From Ptychodera flava (taxonomy: Eukaryota; Hemichordata; Enteropneusta; Ptychoderidae): DNA of 64,000 nt. The notes under the pieces were generated by a model. The model ran no database searches. It was not told where the DNA came from and saw only the letters and a list, made by a program, of their open reading frames with translations. The stretch spans positions 4,206,501 through 4,270,500 of the forward strand of contig NC_091942.1 of the NCBI RefSeq assembly GCF_041260155.1, given 5' to 3'. The position numbers were made by a program, and so were the translations under genes. Each line of letters starts with the position of its first letter. The stretch's first letter is position 1. Of this stretch, positions 30,541 through 43,069 are shown one piece after another.

Positions 30541-31619
30541 TGTCTAATGTCTAATTGTTATCGCTACGAGATGAAGTTCGCTCATAACTGGACACAGTCA
30601 TTGAACAACAGAGACAGATTAGCAGTTTGCAAGAACAACTAAAAATTGTAAATTTATCTAGGGCCAAACCCTAAAAGGGCTCTAGAAATTGTCCTTTGAA
30701 AGAGAAAATTTGAGCATGTTGCTGAGTGCTGAAAATGATATCTTACAACGTACTTATATAGAAAATACAACTTTCTACTGGAGTTAGATTGGCGATTTTC
30801 GGAGCTTAAATCAGCACAGATTTTCATAGTAAAAGCGACTAATTCAAGGCTGTTGAAATGTTTTCCCATTTTAATCGTACTTTATCAGCAAATTAGCAAT
30901 TCACCTGGTGAAATTACAGTAAAAGGGGCCCTTTTACCAAAAACCTGCAATTTTTGCAATTTTTCACCAAAATGATGACATGATACAAGTTTATTTTATT
31001 TCATGCAAAGTAAAACATTAACCAAATATTGAGGAAACACTATAGCCACGCATTCTTTGTGACCGTGTGCTAAATGTTCTGTTGTATATTCAAGACATTT
31101 CGTTTTGATTATTTCTAAACAATAATAAATTACTACACCCTCGAGTATTTCTATCAGTTTTCTGTGTCCAAGAGAAATTTTTAAAAAGCAATATAAATAC
31201 ATTTCAAATGTCCAACAAATTTGAAATTCGCCTCCTGCCATACTATTTGCCATATATCCTAGTCTGCTATAAGCCATCCATGTCCATTGTGAGCCCGGTG
31301 CGTCCATTTTGGCCTGCCAACATCGACTGTATATTGCACGCTGTGCATGCTTTTTGAGGGAGGGAATCATCACTTTGTAGGTCAAGACAAAAGCAATTGT
31401 ATCTTGCTTCATTCACATTACTACGCCCACTTTGTCAATACAAATCACAGACAAAGAACTCTATTTGTGTCATTAGTATGTCAGCCAATGTCCACGACGT
31501 TCCAAGGTCATGGAATGTATGTACCAGCGTAGGTATCACTTCCCAGCAGCAGTTTTATCATCTCTCCTTGGCTTTGCCTTTGAAAGCACTCACGCTACGA
31601 TTTTAGTAGGGATCAACAG
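30541..31619. other. Non-genic stretch with an unplaced minus-strand frame
   Basis: A 138-codon frame at 30996-31412 (minus) shows no motif I recognise. The text around 30900-30970 is A/T-rich with homopurine runs. The stretch separates the copy 2 flank from upstream block B. Confidence 0.35.
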
Positions 31620-33298
31620 GCTGTATCGATTTTCAATATTCGATCTACACAGCAAGTAAACTGAAGTATGGCACAAACCATGTTAGATATTAATGTTGAC
31701 CTAGATGTGGCCCTTCGTGGTGCACTGTTTTTACTGTAGGCTGTGATTACAACAAGGGAGAAATTGCACGTGTGAAAATTTTGAGGATAAAAGAAATTTG
31801 TGACTGGACGAAATCAGGGTCAGTAAGGCCTGTTGAAGAGGCATTTTTCATCTGGCCCAAATATCTTATTTATGTGTTGTACTTTGCACAGATAAATTAC
31901 TGACTTTCTCATGTTTCCGTCATAATCATTTTGGAACCATTTGCTCCTTTATCACTCCTTGATTTTAAAATATTATGGTGGTAACTATTTTCTTTCTTCC
32001 TGTTGACATTGTGATGCTAACGTCCTAAAGCAAACCTTTGTTAGAAAGGCCTTGCAATGGATAACAATTGGCTGTTGTTATCAGGATCATGGATCGAGGT
32101 CTGTGACCATATAAGGTAATTTTGTGGATTCCTTCAAATATGCACCCTATTCAATTGGTGACATAACATAGAGCGATACCGTCCATTCCAACGCATACTA
32201 ACCAGTTTTGAGGGCCATTTTTAATGTATGACCAAAACATAAATAAATAAATGCGATTACAGAAAGGCGATATGATTTCAGACAATTAGCCCTCTCCCTT
32301 TTTCATAAAAAGAACAATGTAAAACATTTTAAGGGCTAGGGTCACGGATAAGGTCAGTGGACGAGTGATTGCGTGGATATAATTCCACAATGTGTTCAAA
32401 TACTAAGTCCATAGTTCTTTTCTACTCATCAGAATTTCTTTTGTAATGAATAATTACATGCTTTTGTCTTTCCTTCTTCTCTAGGACAACCCACGTTAAT
32501 GAATATGCCACATTTCATTACGTCATAATACAAACATTAATAATATGCTAATGCCCATTTATTGGAAAAAAGAACTCATCCTAAACAATAGATAACATTT
32601 GTATACAACTCATGCAGGTGCTTTATAATGCTAATTTATTGATTCTAACTTCGCACATTTTATGATGTTATGTTTTGGCATTCTCTTTCAGAAATTTTCG
32701 GGGTACCAGAATCGATCGTTCATTTTCACATGATAGATGTTCAACGGTGTGAGAATTAAAATGGCTGGAAGGCTTGAGTGTACTAAGTGCATATTACAAG
32801 GGAAAAGCCAAGGCCATATAGAAAACAACAAATCTAGTAACAAACAAGCTTCAATTTTATTTGCAATCACCAATGATAATTTGTGAAAAATCAGAAACAC
32901 TTGGATGCATATGTACATTTGTATTCCCCCTCTCCCTGACCATTAATGAAATCTCTATGAATTTATCTGTATGTGATCTGTGATCTATAAACAATCTGTA
33001 TCTGTGATGTTTTTGTTCGCATTCAAGTATTTTTACATCTGTGTATGTCTGTCATTTTCCAACTTCCTTTTGAGATTTTCCGGTACTATTCTTGTTTTTT
33101 CGTCATGCAAACACGCGAGAATTTCACACTCTTCCATGTTCAGATCAAGTTCACAGACTGACCAGGAGTGAGAAGTTAATGCAATTTTGCAGCCTGGCAA
33201 GTTGTCAAACATAAAATCGATCTATGAGAAATTTATTTTATATTCTGAAATTTGTACTACTGAAAAAATCTAAACGAGGAAAAATTACAAGAAAAATT
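31620..33298. repeat. Upstream duplicated block B (no actin follows)
   Basis: Matches block A from about 20935 to 23660 and block C, with shared GGATAACAATTGGCTGTTGT and AACAATAGATAACATTTGTA. It lacks the foldback and RT insertions of block A. The block stops at 33298 where a repeat beginning AAAGCTGCAAGCAGCG takes over. No actin promoter or exon 1 follows before block C, so the actin of this unit is lost or was never included. Confidence 0.7.
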
Positions 33299-33949
33299 AA
33301 AGCTGCAAGCAGCGTTGGTGGGGCCCAAGCGATTAAAATGGTTTCCAATTCTTGGACCGATTATATTATGTGCAAAATTTTAGCTTAAAAACAGTCAAGT
33401 TCTTGTAAAGAAAAATTTTGAACATCATCTCATATTTATCTGTTTCATGCAAAATACAATATGGCGGTAAACCATGTGAGCGATCCAATTGCCTTTCACA
33501 AACCTGAAAGAGCTCTCACTAAGAATGACAAAAGTGGAATTTTACTTCCATCAGTGTTTTAGTTCTGGAGAAGACGATTTTTAGAGATAAATTGTGATTT
33601 TCACGAAATCAAATGTGGCGTCTTAAACTGAGCACGGTGACCTACCAAAAATTTGTTTCAAAAGTACAAGACATATATGAATTAGATGCTACTCAAAATT
33701 GACATTACTGGAAGGTTAAAATATTCCATCAACTAAATGTATTCATCTCTGAAATTTTGGGCGTAATAATTGCAAATTTGGTTAAAAAATAAATAATTAG
33801 TCATAAATTTTCTCATTTCATCTTTACTGTTCAAAGTTTTACTTTTGTATAATTTTATGACAAGACTGTGAAAATTTAGAAAATCTAGCATGGTGACCCC
33901 CTCTTTTTTTCTTTAATATTTGATTATTCTCATATGCCAGAATTCAAAA

Positions 33950-35480
33950 ATTTCCATGTGTTCTTCCTTGTGTTGCTCTCTGGCCTGATCTTGTTTAGGT
34001 AATGTTTCACTTTCATGAGCGTCATTTGACGCAAACTCTTCTTCAACGACCATGTATATCGGAGTCAGAGCTATCTCTGTCACTGCTCACGTATGCAGTG
34101 ACAGTGACACTACAGTAGCAGGGCGGTATCTGATAGTGACAGTTGCCCATAAGCAGTAGCTGTAATAACTTTGATAATTTTGACACTACTTTTGTTCAGT
34201 TTATTATACAAGTGCGTTCTTGTTCTACCCCCTAGAGCATGTTGAACTGTCCAGTATTTAGCGTGCTAGCACAGCCTGTGTATGTATACCACGCATCAGT
34301 GTTGACAACTGACTGTCACTCTGGACTCTAATTAAACTATCACCTAAATACATATTTATATATACAGGCTTTGTCGACAAACTGAACATTGTGTGGTTGA
34401 GCATGCTGTAGGGAGACAGCAGGAAACTGTAGTTGACATATTGGATAGATTGCAAAAAGCATCAACGGTTGCAGCTTCTGCCCTGTTACTAGGCTCAAGT
34501 TAATTTTTTTTACGACAATCACACATGTTTAGATTTTTTCGAGATAAAAGTCATGGAATGTGACAAAGTGGTTGTAGATTCTGTTAAATTATCACTAACA
34601 TTACAACATTTGAATGACATAAAAATGGTATTCATTTTTCATTAAATTAGCCTACACACAAAAAACTTGGAATCGGAAAATGTAAAACATAAAAGGGAAC
34701 CAATAAATTTTCAAGTGTCCGCTTACAGGTAGAGCAAAATTTTCAAGTCCCCCTCTACTACCCCGAAAATTTTCGATTCCCCCTTGCTGAAAGAATTCCT
34801 CCAGCCCCCCCCCCCCCCCTAACCCTTTTTTGTGAACGCAGCCTTAGTAACAAACCTGCAATCGCTATCATTGCTGTACTGTACATATCGCGCTATAACG
34901 GCACGAAACCTGCTTCAGCATACCAGTTTTTCAAACGAATTAGATATCCATTTTCATAGCAGTTCAAAAGTAAAATACTCTCAGACTTGAGAAATGTGTG
35001 CATTTTAGACTTTCGATACATTTGCTTTACGCTTGAATTTAGCATGGAGCTTTGGTAGCTCCATGAATTTAGCAAGCGATGCTCGGAAAGCGCACAGCGT
35101 ATCGATGACACTTGGGTCAGGGGTCATCACCAAAAACGTCAGTGCGTATTCACGGCCAGCTTGAATCATGCCACGGATCGCGGAAATCACAGATCATAAA
35201 TCCAAATGTTCATGTCTATTACTTAAACAGAACCCTAAAATATAAAACACATAATGTTATGATATGGAATAACTTTTTTTGTTTCACTGACGGTCAAATA
35301 TCGCGACAAGACTTGCGCATTTGCACGATATGAATGCGGAAGTACGTCGACTCGGAAGACGAGTGAGCGCCTTTTTGACACATGTGTTGATGACGAAGGT
35401 GGAAATCTTTGAAAGCTCATTTCAGGTGACCTAAAAGAATAGCAAAATAGCTGCTTAAATACACATTAAGATCATCCCCA
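33950..35480. other. Non-genic stretch inside the repeat nest
   Basis: No gene is supported. It contains a small hairpin GTCACTGC/GCAGTGAC near 34078-34103 and a C-rich tract (about 34806-34819) next to a GTGAACGCAGCC end resembling an inverted-repeat element terminus. Confidence 0.35.
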
Positions 35481-35850
35481 GGGACATGTCAAGTAAAGCT
35501 ATCAGACAAGTAGTTTTTTGAGAATCAATTTTTTGACCAAAAATGGCAAAAAACAATTGCAGATGTCATTATTATTTCAATATATATCATATTAAAATAA
35601 TCCCTTGAAACCTGTATACCAAATATCAAAGCTATCACACGAGCAATTTTGAGAAACAAATTTTTTGACCAAAAATGGCAAAAATTGTCAAAAAATGCAA
35701 AATTGCAGATTTCATAAGACTTTCAATATATCACATTAAGTTCATCAGTAGGAACCTGTATACCACATATCAAAGCTATCATACCAGTAGCTTTTGGGAA
35801 ACACAGTTTTTGACCAAAGATTATTATTATTATTTTATGTATAGTTCATT

Positions 35851-36001
35851 GCACGAGTAGGTGTGCTGTTACAGTTTTAATCACCACACTTATGGTCAGG
35901 AACTTGTAAACATCACTCGGCCTTCGGCCTCGTGATGTTTACAAGTTCCTGACCATAAGTGTGGTGATTACAACTGTAACAGCTCACCTACGAGGTGCGA
36001 T
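35851..36001. repeat. Large near-perfect hairpin, left of Crypton fragment
   Basis: Arms of roughly 65-70 nt meet at GGCCTTCGGCC (about 35920-35930). The arm contains TTAATCACCACACTTATGG, whose core recurs in the hairpin at 37369-37548. Confidence 0.85.
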
Positions 36002-36473
36002 TAACGACTTATACCACGAAAAACAGGCCAATCTTCTCTAAAATTTGAAAATTACTGTCAATAAATCGTCTACTTTTGATTTGAATACTCACAATGGAAT
36101 GGAGTGACCCATTGTACGTCGAAAGGTTCACAAAGGTCATTGTGCACCTGGCATGCGAGTTTGGGAGAATGACCTATCCCAGACAAGTAGGACAAGGGCT
36201 CTGGTCAACCGCAAATCTGCATTTGAATAAGGGCTACTGGGTGGTATAATGCACCTGTGTAGAAGGAAACTATTTAAGTCTGATAAATAAAATGGCTTGC
36301 CTTACTCTATCTTGTTGGCTATTGGCTAGCGAGAAGAAAATTCAATCTGTAGATGCATGTGATTGCCTCGTGGATGCATCAGGCTTTTAATACCATTTTC
36401 GTGTTTTCGACTGGTCAAGATGGACCTTGTCAACTTGTCTGATCTGATGACCCAAGATACTTCCTAGAGTTCC

Positions 36474-37282
36474 ATGGACGGCCACGTAAAAACAATCAAA
36501 GTGGATTTTACATGGGTAAATTGCCCTATAAAAGCAGCCGCTACTACGGAGCGCATAAAATCCACGATGTGTACTTCAACTTATAAAAAAATACTTGGCG
36601 ATGATAACACCGGACGGGATTGTACTATCGATGACCCTTGCCAACGGATAATCAAGTTCTCCTGCCAGAAAATATACGTCTTTACACAAAGCAAATGTGC
36701 AAGATGGCTTGGCCAGACTGCCAGCACACTGGATATTCTGGCAAGGTAATTTATTCTTTTACTAAAATATTTATACACAAAACGAATTCTGTAAAGTTAT
36801 AAAATTAAATTCATTGACCAAAACAATTTGTTGTGTGTGCGGCAGTATCACAGAATTTCTTTCGACTATTCCACAAACGTTACAAAAAGGCTGTACTTAT
36901 TTCCATGATATTTGTCACATATGTCTTGTGTTTGATAATTTCAGGTGAATGCGGCAACATCTCTGTACCATCAGGGATTCGATGAGCAGCTTATCAAAGA
37001 ACAAACAGGTCACAGATCAGATGACGGTTTACGCGCCTCAAATGTATGTCTACTGCACAACAAAAGCATGTGTCGAATATATTACTACCACCTCCATCTA
37101 GTGTTAAATCAGAGGAATCTGTAAGTAAACCAGTTTCTCAAGTTACGACAAAACAATGTAACAAAACAGACAAGATTGGTCCAACCCAAGAAGACGCCGA
37201 ATCTAAAGATGGACAGTCTTCATCAACAAATCATGTTGCTTACATTGAGCATGGTCAAAAGAAAGTTAAAATTGAATTATAA
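36474..37282 (+). pseudogene. Crypton-type tyrosine recombinase, C-terminal fragment
   Basis: The stretch 36944-37040 encodes AATSLYHQGFDEQLIKEQTG followed by HRSDDGLR, matching the C-terminal GHRS box of Crypton/DUF3504 tyrosine recombinases. The canonical family continues with AVRSYKR-like text carrying the catalytic tyrosine; here that part is altered, and the downstream frame from 37046 (MSTAQQKHVSNILLPPPSS) is offset, so the protein is not continuous. An upstream frame at 36474-36745 ends at a possible donor GTAATT, and a possible acceptor TTTCAG lies at 36943, but the splice phases do not agree. It is a decayed DNA-transposon gene or a dead domesticated relative. Confidence 0.6.
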
Positions 37283-37368
37283 AATATGATGCTATTATAA
37301 CATATCAGTTGAACAAATTGTCTTCATTTTGTTATTGAATGTGTGTGAATGCTTTAGACATCTCGACT

Positions 37369-37548
37369 AGACCTATTGTTCTCTTGCAAATTAGTAATCA
37401 GTCATACTTTTTTTCATATTTAAATAAGTAATCACTACACTTTTATTGATACGATAATGATTTTCTTTCATTAAAGTGTGGTGATTACTTATTTACATAT
37501 GAATAAAAGTATGACTGATTACTTATTTTGCATAAGAACAATAGGTGT
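37369..37548. repeat. Large hairpin, right of Crypton fragment
   Basis: Arms 37369-37440 and 37477-37548 pair ACCTATTGTTCTCTTGCAAA with its complement, then AGTAATCAGTCATACTTTT and AAGTAATCACTACACTTT. The last motif is a variant of that in the 35851-36001 hairpin. Confidence 0.8.
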
Positions 37549-37599
37549 CAGTCGTGTTTTCAGGGATAAATGTATGGCAAGAACAATGGGTCACATGAC

Positions 37600-38490
37600 C
37601 AGGAGTGGTATAATTCTTAAAAGCGCACTACACTGCGTCTCAGTGCTCTTTACATGACTAAAAATGTATTTCTGAAAAGATAAACATAAAAAATAAAATG
37701 TCTGTCTCGCAAATAAAAACAAAATTACACTTTGTAATATTCCTATAAAAGGTATGTCTTAACACTACGCTTAAAAGAATCAATAGTACAGTTTATATCA
37801 GCATTAAAAGGGAGACCATTCCATAAAATCGGTGCTGAGACTGAAAAGGCACGGTAGCCGTAGTTTTTAGTTGTCTTGTTAGTGTCGCGCCTCAGTAAAA
37901 CGAATTTGTCCGATGAGCGAAGGGTGCGATTGGAAACACAGGCGTCTATTAGTGAATGGAGATAGTCTGGGCATTTTCCGAAGATAATTTTGAATGTCAT
38001 GAGAATGAGCTTAAATTGAATTCTTTGCTCTATTGGTAGCCAATGGAGCTTATATAAGACAGGTGTTATATGATCAAATTTCCTAGTACCGGTAACAAGT
38101 CTAGCTGCAGCATTCTGTACAGATTGTAACTTTTGTAGTTGGTAGCGACTGATTCCATATAGCAAGCTGTTACAGTAGTCTAAACGCGATGTTACAAACG
38201 CGTGAACTAATTTCTCAGTTGTCGGAGTATCTATCAGGGAGCGAATTTTCTCTATTCTATGTAAGGCAAAATACGCCGATTTACATGCGTTGTTTATTTG
38301 ACTCGTCATAAAACCATCAGAGTCAAACGCAACACCAAGATTGTGTATCGTACTAGATGGAAGTATTTCTAAATCTCCAATTTTGAACTATCTGGACAAT
38401 CTGTATCTTTCTTGAAACGTGATGAAAAGTGAATTACTTCTGTTTTATCATCATTCAATACCAGCGTGTTTGATTTCATCCATCCACGTA
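37600..38490 (-). mobile_element. L2/CR1-type LINE, 5'-truncated
   Basis: The minus-strand frame 37743-38309 encodes the C-terminal reverse transcriptase region: LVHAFVTSRLDYCNSLLYGI, QLQKLQSVQNAAARLV, LHWLPIEQRIQFKL and YGYRAFSVSAPILWNGLP. These are classic L2/CR1-clade signatures. Upstream frame remnants (LGVAFDSDGFM) reach about 38480. The 3' side carries AAAGAGCACTGAGACGCAGT, like L2 tails. The true 3' end may be the TTATTATTATT tract at 35819, with the Crypton-bearing segment inserted in the LINE 3' UTR. Confidence 0.85.
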
Positions 38491-39325
38491 AATGGCGAAA
38501 AATTGTCCCCAAAACACCAAATTGTAGAGTTCATCATAATTTCAATATGTCACATTTAATTTACCTGTAGGAACCTTTATACCAAATTATCAAAGCTGTC
38601 AGAAAAACGGCTTAGGTGAAACATATTTTTTGACCAAAAATGACTAAAATTGTCTTAAAAATACAAATTTCCATATTTCTGCACAATTCAAACAAATCTG
38701 AAATAGATCATCCCTAGAGACCTAAATACTAAATATCAAAGCTATATGACCTGTAGTTTCGAAGATTTTAAAAGAACTTTTTTACCAAAAATGACAAAAA
38801 TTGCCTTAAAAATACAAATATGCAAAATTCATCACAATTTGAACAAATCTAACTGAACTCACCTTACGTAAACTGCATATCAAATTTCAAAGCAATCAGA
38901 CATGTGGTTACAGAGAAGTAGATTTTTTACCAAAAAAGGCAAAATGCCCCCACAATACAAATATGCAAATTTCACTATGATTTGGACAAACTGAAGTGAG
39001 GTCACCCTACGTGAACTGCATATGAAATTTCAAAGCAATCAGACATGTGGTTTAGAGAAGAAGATTTTTTACCACAAAAGCAAAATGCCCCATAAATACA
39101 AATATGCAAATTTCACTATGATTTGGACAAACTGAAGTAAGTGAGGTCACCCTACGTGAACTGCATATGAAATTTAAAAGCAATCGGACTTCCAGTTTTA
39201 GAGGACAAGGCAAATTTTTACGGACGAGGGACAACGGATGGACGACGACGACGAACACAATAACAGACGAAGACGGAAAATCAGCTTATTTGATAAGCTC
39301 CGCGTCGCTGACAGCGGAGCTAAAA

Positions 39326-39729
39326 ATGATGGAAGGATGTAAGCAGTGACCGTAAGGAGACAAATTAGTGATCCTTGAAATACGAAAAAGAAGCTGTATC
39401 AAGCCTAGAAAAACAGGTGTCAACTACTGTACATGTTACTGCTTGCTGTTTGCCGAAGTAACGGAAGCTCTTGACAAGAGAACTTGCAATGGCGCCCAAC
39501 TCCGTTCACAAGAATTGAAGGCTTTGATTGACCGAATCAAATCTCGTACAAACATCAACATTGATGCTATCCCTACTCCTGTCTTCTTATCAAAACATTC
39601 ACATAAAAATTCTATACGGCCAACAAAATTAGTTTTGGTTGATGTCCACTTGATGAAACCATGTTGTGAAAAAGAGATATATGTATGCTGTTTAACATGA
39701 TCAAATAGCTCATCAATAAAGACAATCTC
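39326..39729. other. Non-genic stretch
   Basis: Overlapping open frames on both strands (110 and 106 codons) show no known motif. It lies between the repeat nest and block C. Confidence 0.3.
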
Positions 39730-41308
39730 GAAGGCTTTACCAAGTCTTACTAGCACTTTTTGAGAGCAATGTTTTATGATTTATATATGAAAGGCGCAAT
39801 GACTTAAAAATATATGCCCTCTCTCCTCTATTCATTCGTAAAAAAAAGAATTGTAATTAACATGATTGGAACTAATTTGGGATAATTGGATGGTGAAGTA
39901 ATGTCGATTTCATCTACAAATGTAATCTCATCTGCTTTTCTTTTTATATTACACACTTGTTTTTATGAGTTATTTGCGAAATTTCAACATTCAGCTATAT
40001 GGCACCTAACACTTTTGAGAAATTTGCAAAATATGAAAATCCAATTATCCCAAATTAGTTCCAATCGTGTTAATTATTTAGGCATTATTACTAATAGGGT
40101 CAGCTAACCAGTGTGCGCATGCGGCATTGGGTTCAAACATTCAGTCCATGGCGTTTTATCTACTCGTCAGAATTCCATACACAGTGAATAATTAAAGATA
40201 TTACGTATGCCTTTCTCTATTTTTCTTCACTAGAAAAAACTGTGTTGATTAAAGGGCAACTTTTCAGTGCGTAATATCACGCAATAATTGATTATGCACA
40301 AAAAAACCATTCATTAGAAACATGCTCATGAAATACCTCATCAAAAACAATAGGTAACATCTGAATAAAACTCATTCAGATATGTTAAAATGTTAATTTG
40401 TTATTTATTACTTCGCTCACGATATGTTTTTATATTCGTCTGCCGAAATTTTCAAAGCACCAGAATCGATCAATAAATTCCCCATATGTTGGATGATTGA
40501 AAGGGTTCGAATTTAAATGACTGAACGAATTGAGTATATGTGCCTTCACTGCATGAGAAAAAGTCTATTTATGTTATGTTATTGCCGCCAAATGCAATAA
40601 AAAAGCCTCGACGTTTCTCTACAGTCAAAAAGGTAGTCTGAAAAAAATGGAAACACTTTGATGTATGTCAACATTATTCATCCTTGGCCATTCATGAAAT
40701 CCTTATAACTTATCTTCTGTACCTATATCTGTATATGTTGCAATAGTTTGTACGCATTCATGCATAAAAAAAATTAAATATGTGCATGTGTGTCATTTTC
40801 GATCTTTTTAGATTTTCAGTTATTTTTCTTAGATAATTCTTGGATGGTCTTACCTTTAAATTTTTTATTATAGGTTTTCTGATGCTTCAGTTGATACTTT
40901 TTCGAGATCTGTTCTTTCGTTGATCAGCATGTGAAATAAATAAAAAACGAAATTTTCCACAGCACTGTTCTCTCGTCTTGAGCTGATATTAACCTTTTTG
41001 GTCAATATGTATCTTTTAGCGTTTATTTCTATGCAGGACAAGACGAAAAATGCCAATAAGGGAAAGCATCATGACTTCAGAACACCTACTTCCTTTTGTT
41101 TGGTTTCCTCTTTGTTGAAAAAGCAAGGGGTTTGTCTTTTTGTGTCAGGTTCAAGTTCAAACAAGAGTTTTCATTCCTCCTCAGTGGTTTTGAAAGCTGT
41201 GTTACGTCACGGGATTTTTCGGGGCATTTCTATTTACAGGGCTAACGTATTGCAATCAATTTACTATTTATTGTCCAGCGAAGCATTACCTTCTAGCTTA
41301 TCTAAATT
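39730..41308. repeat. Upstream duplicated block C
   Basis: Collinear with blocks A and B, for example GGGTCAGCTAACCAGTG, CAGAATCGATCA, and AAGGGAAAGCATCATGA near 41060. It leads directly into the promoter of the actin 3 pseudogene. It carries one MITE (39861-40069). Confidence 0.7.
39861..40069. mobile_element. TTAA-flanked MITE (piggyBac-like target)
   Basis: Termini CATGATTGGAACTAATTTGG and the matching complement (CCAATCGTG) are flanked on both sides by TTAA (39857-39860 and 40070-40073). Block A at the same position has no element, confirming an insertion. It is a sister of 9117-9322 and has no coding capacity. Confidence 0.85.
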
Positions 41309-41318
41309 CCATATATGG
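41309..41318 (+). promoter_or_regulatory. CArG box of actin copy 3 (pseudogene)
   Basis: CCATATATGG with TATTTATAG downstream (about 41341-41349) and a noncoding exon ending at ACG|GTGAGT (41403/41404). The promoter layout is intact although the gene is dead. Confidence 0.75.
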
Positions 41319-41881
41319 TCTATGATTTGCTTTCGTCATATATTTATAGCAAGCAGCTTTGACTTGGTTGAGTCGTACTGCAACATTTCATCTAACAGTT
41401 ACGGTGAGTAGCCGTTTTTACACGAGTAAGCACAAGTACTATCGCCACGATAAGAGAACGAGCATATTTTTCAACACACCTGGTTCAGAGAAATGATATT
41501 CGATCCTGTTTTCAGGGATCTTCTTACCGGCGATCATCTCATATCACGCTCGGATGAAAATGATGATTTATAAGGCAGCACCAACAACATCCATTGGAAA
41601 GTGCCCACAACTATAATTTGAGTAGCGGTCACTTTGTGGCACAATTTTAAAATTTGACTTAACCGAATGCAAATGCAAATTTGAAGACCGATATTATCTG
41701 GTCAGCTGAAGTTTTGGTGGAACAGGTTTTTATAAATTCCAACTGCAGCAGCAAAATATTTAAAATACCACTAGGATAGGAAAGATAGTATATCTAGGTG
41801 TAGAACGTCAAACCTGTTGTACCTAGCCATTTGTTAAATCTGTACAACAATTTCAATGGTATCCTTTAATATTTAGCATAG

Positions 41882-42067
<186 letters not shown>

Positions 42068-43069
42068 TAAAACATGACCGTGGCTTTCGTCTCTCATGCT
42101 CTTAATCTTTTCACTTGTAGAGCAAACCTAGAGCCATATTTTGTTGTCAAATCAGTGTTTAGATTCAATGGTCTGCAGTCACTGTGTGAGTGTCACACCA
42201 CCATGCAACTGTGACAATCCTCTCATGCATGTATGCAAAGATGTTAGGCTACAAAGCAATGAATGTAATATCAAATCCGCACTTGTGGTGGTAGAGGTGC
42301 TGTCATTTTGAGACGGTAGGGTGGGGTACCTAGAATGACGATTCTAAATGGTTTGCTGAACTGAATAATCTCCAGAGAATCATAATATTGCCTTGAAAAA
42401 TCTTGTCTGTCGAAAAGTCCGGATATAACTTGAAACTTACTGCCCTTCGACCTGCAGCATCCCTTTCACATGACCTGGTAAGTTCGGCAATGTAGACTAA
42501 ATTAATGGTCTGAATAAACACTCTTGGTCAGCCAAGATGTTTAACCTGTAAAACTATGCATATTAAAATAGCGGGACCTCGAGAATTCATTGTCCGGGTA
42601 TATCCATTACATATGTCTGTTTGATATATTTTGTCACCCTGTGGTCGACATGCTAGAAAAGCCTTTAACTATCTATAAACAAATAACTTCCAAAAAGCTA
42701 GAACTATTATACTTACGTCAATTTTAGTTGTTCTTTTCCGAGCTTGAGACAGTAACTTAAAATCGAATCCTTATACAAAAATGCCCTATCGTAAAATACA
42801 GAAAATGTCTATTGTACCGAAATGCTTGCGGCAAAATTAGTTTTAATCGCACCACAGCAAGTACTAAGAAATGGTGACTCATACCCAAAGATCAATCCAA
42901 TGAAAATAAAATTAGGCGTTCAAAGTATCTGCAACTCAGTGAATACTGTGCACATGTCAAACGCAGATGACAAACAATACTAATTTTGTAAACGGGAAGG
43001 GAGTTTATTTCATCAATAGGCGTCCGCAAATTTGCACCAGCTACATTAGAATGCCATCAGAATGTCATC

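Larger units (their letters stand above)
33299..39325. mobile_element. Composite repeat nest between GCTGCAAGCAGC head and hairpin tail
   Basis: The head AAAGCTGCAAGCAGCGTTGG at 33299 contains a GCTGC/GCAGC hairpin. The tail AAGCTCCGCGTCGCTGACAG then CGGAGCTAAAAA (39293-39325) contains an AGCTCCGC/GCGGAGCT hairpin preceded by an ACGACGACG-rich tract. I recall such heads and tails from a widespread animal repeat family. Units of about 130 bp (ATCAAAGCTATCA, TTTTTGACCAAAAATGGCA) repeat at 35490-35818 and 38491-39190, interrupted by a 2.7-kb insertion. Hairpins at both ends and CTAA at the tail are reminiscent of Helitron-like ends, but this is speculative. That the head and tail belong to one element is inference. 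Confidence 0.45.

Noticed and set aside
30996-31412. 138-codon minus-strand frame as a gene
   Set aside because: No motif, no paralogue in the other duplicated blocks, and no promoter or splice context; left as unplaced.
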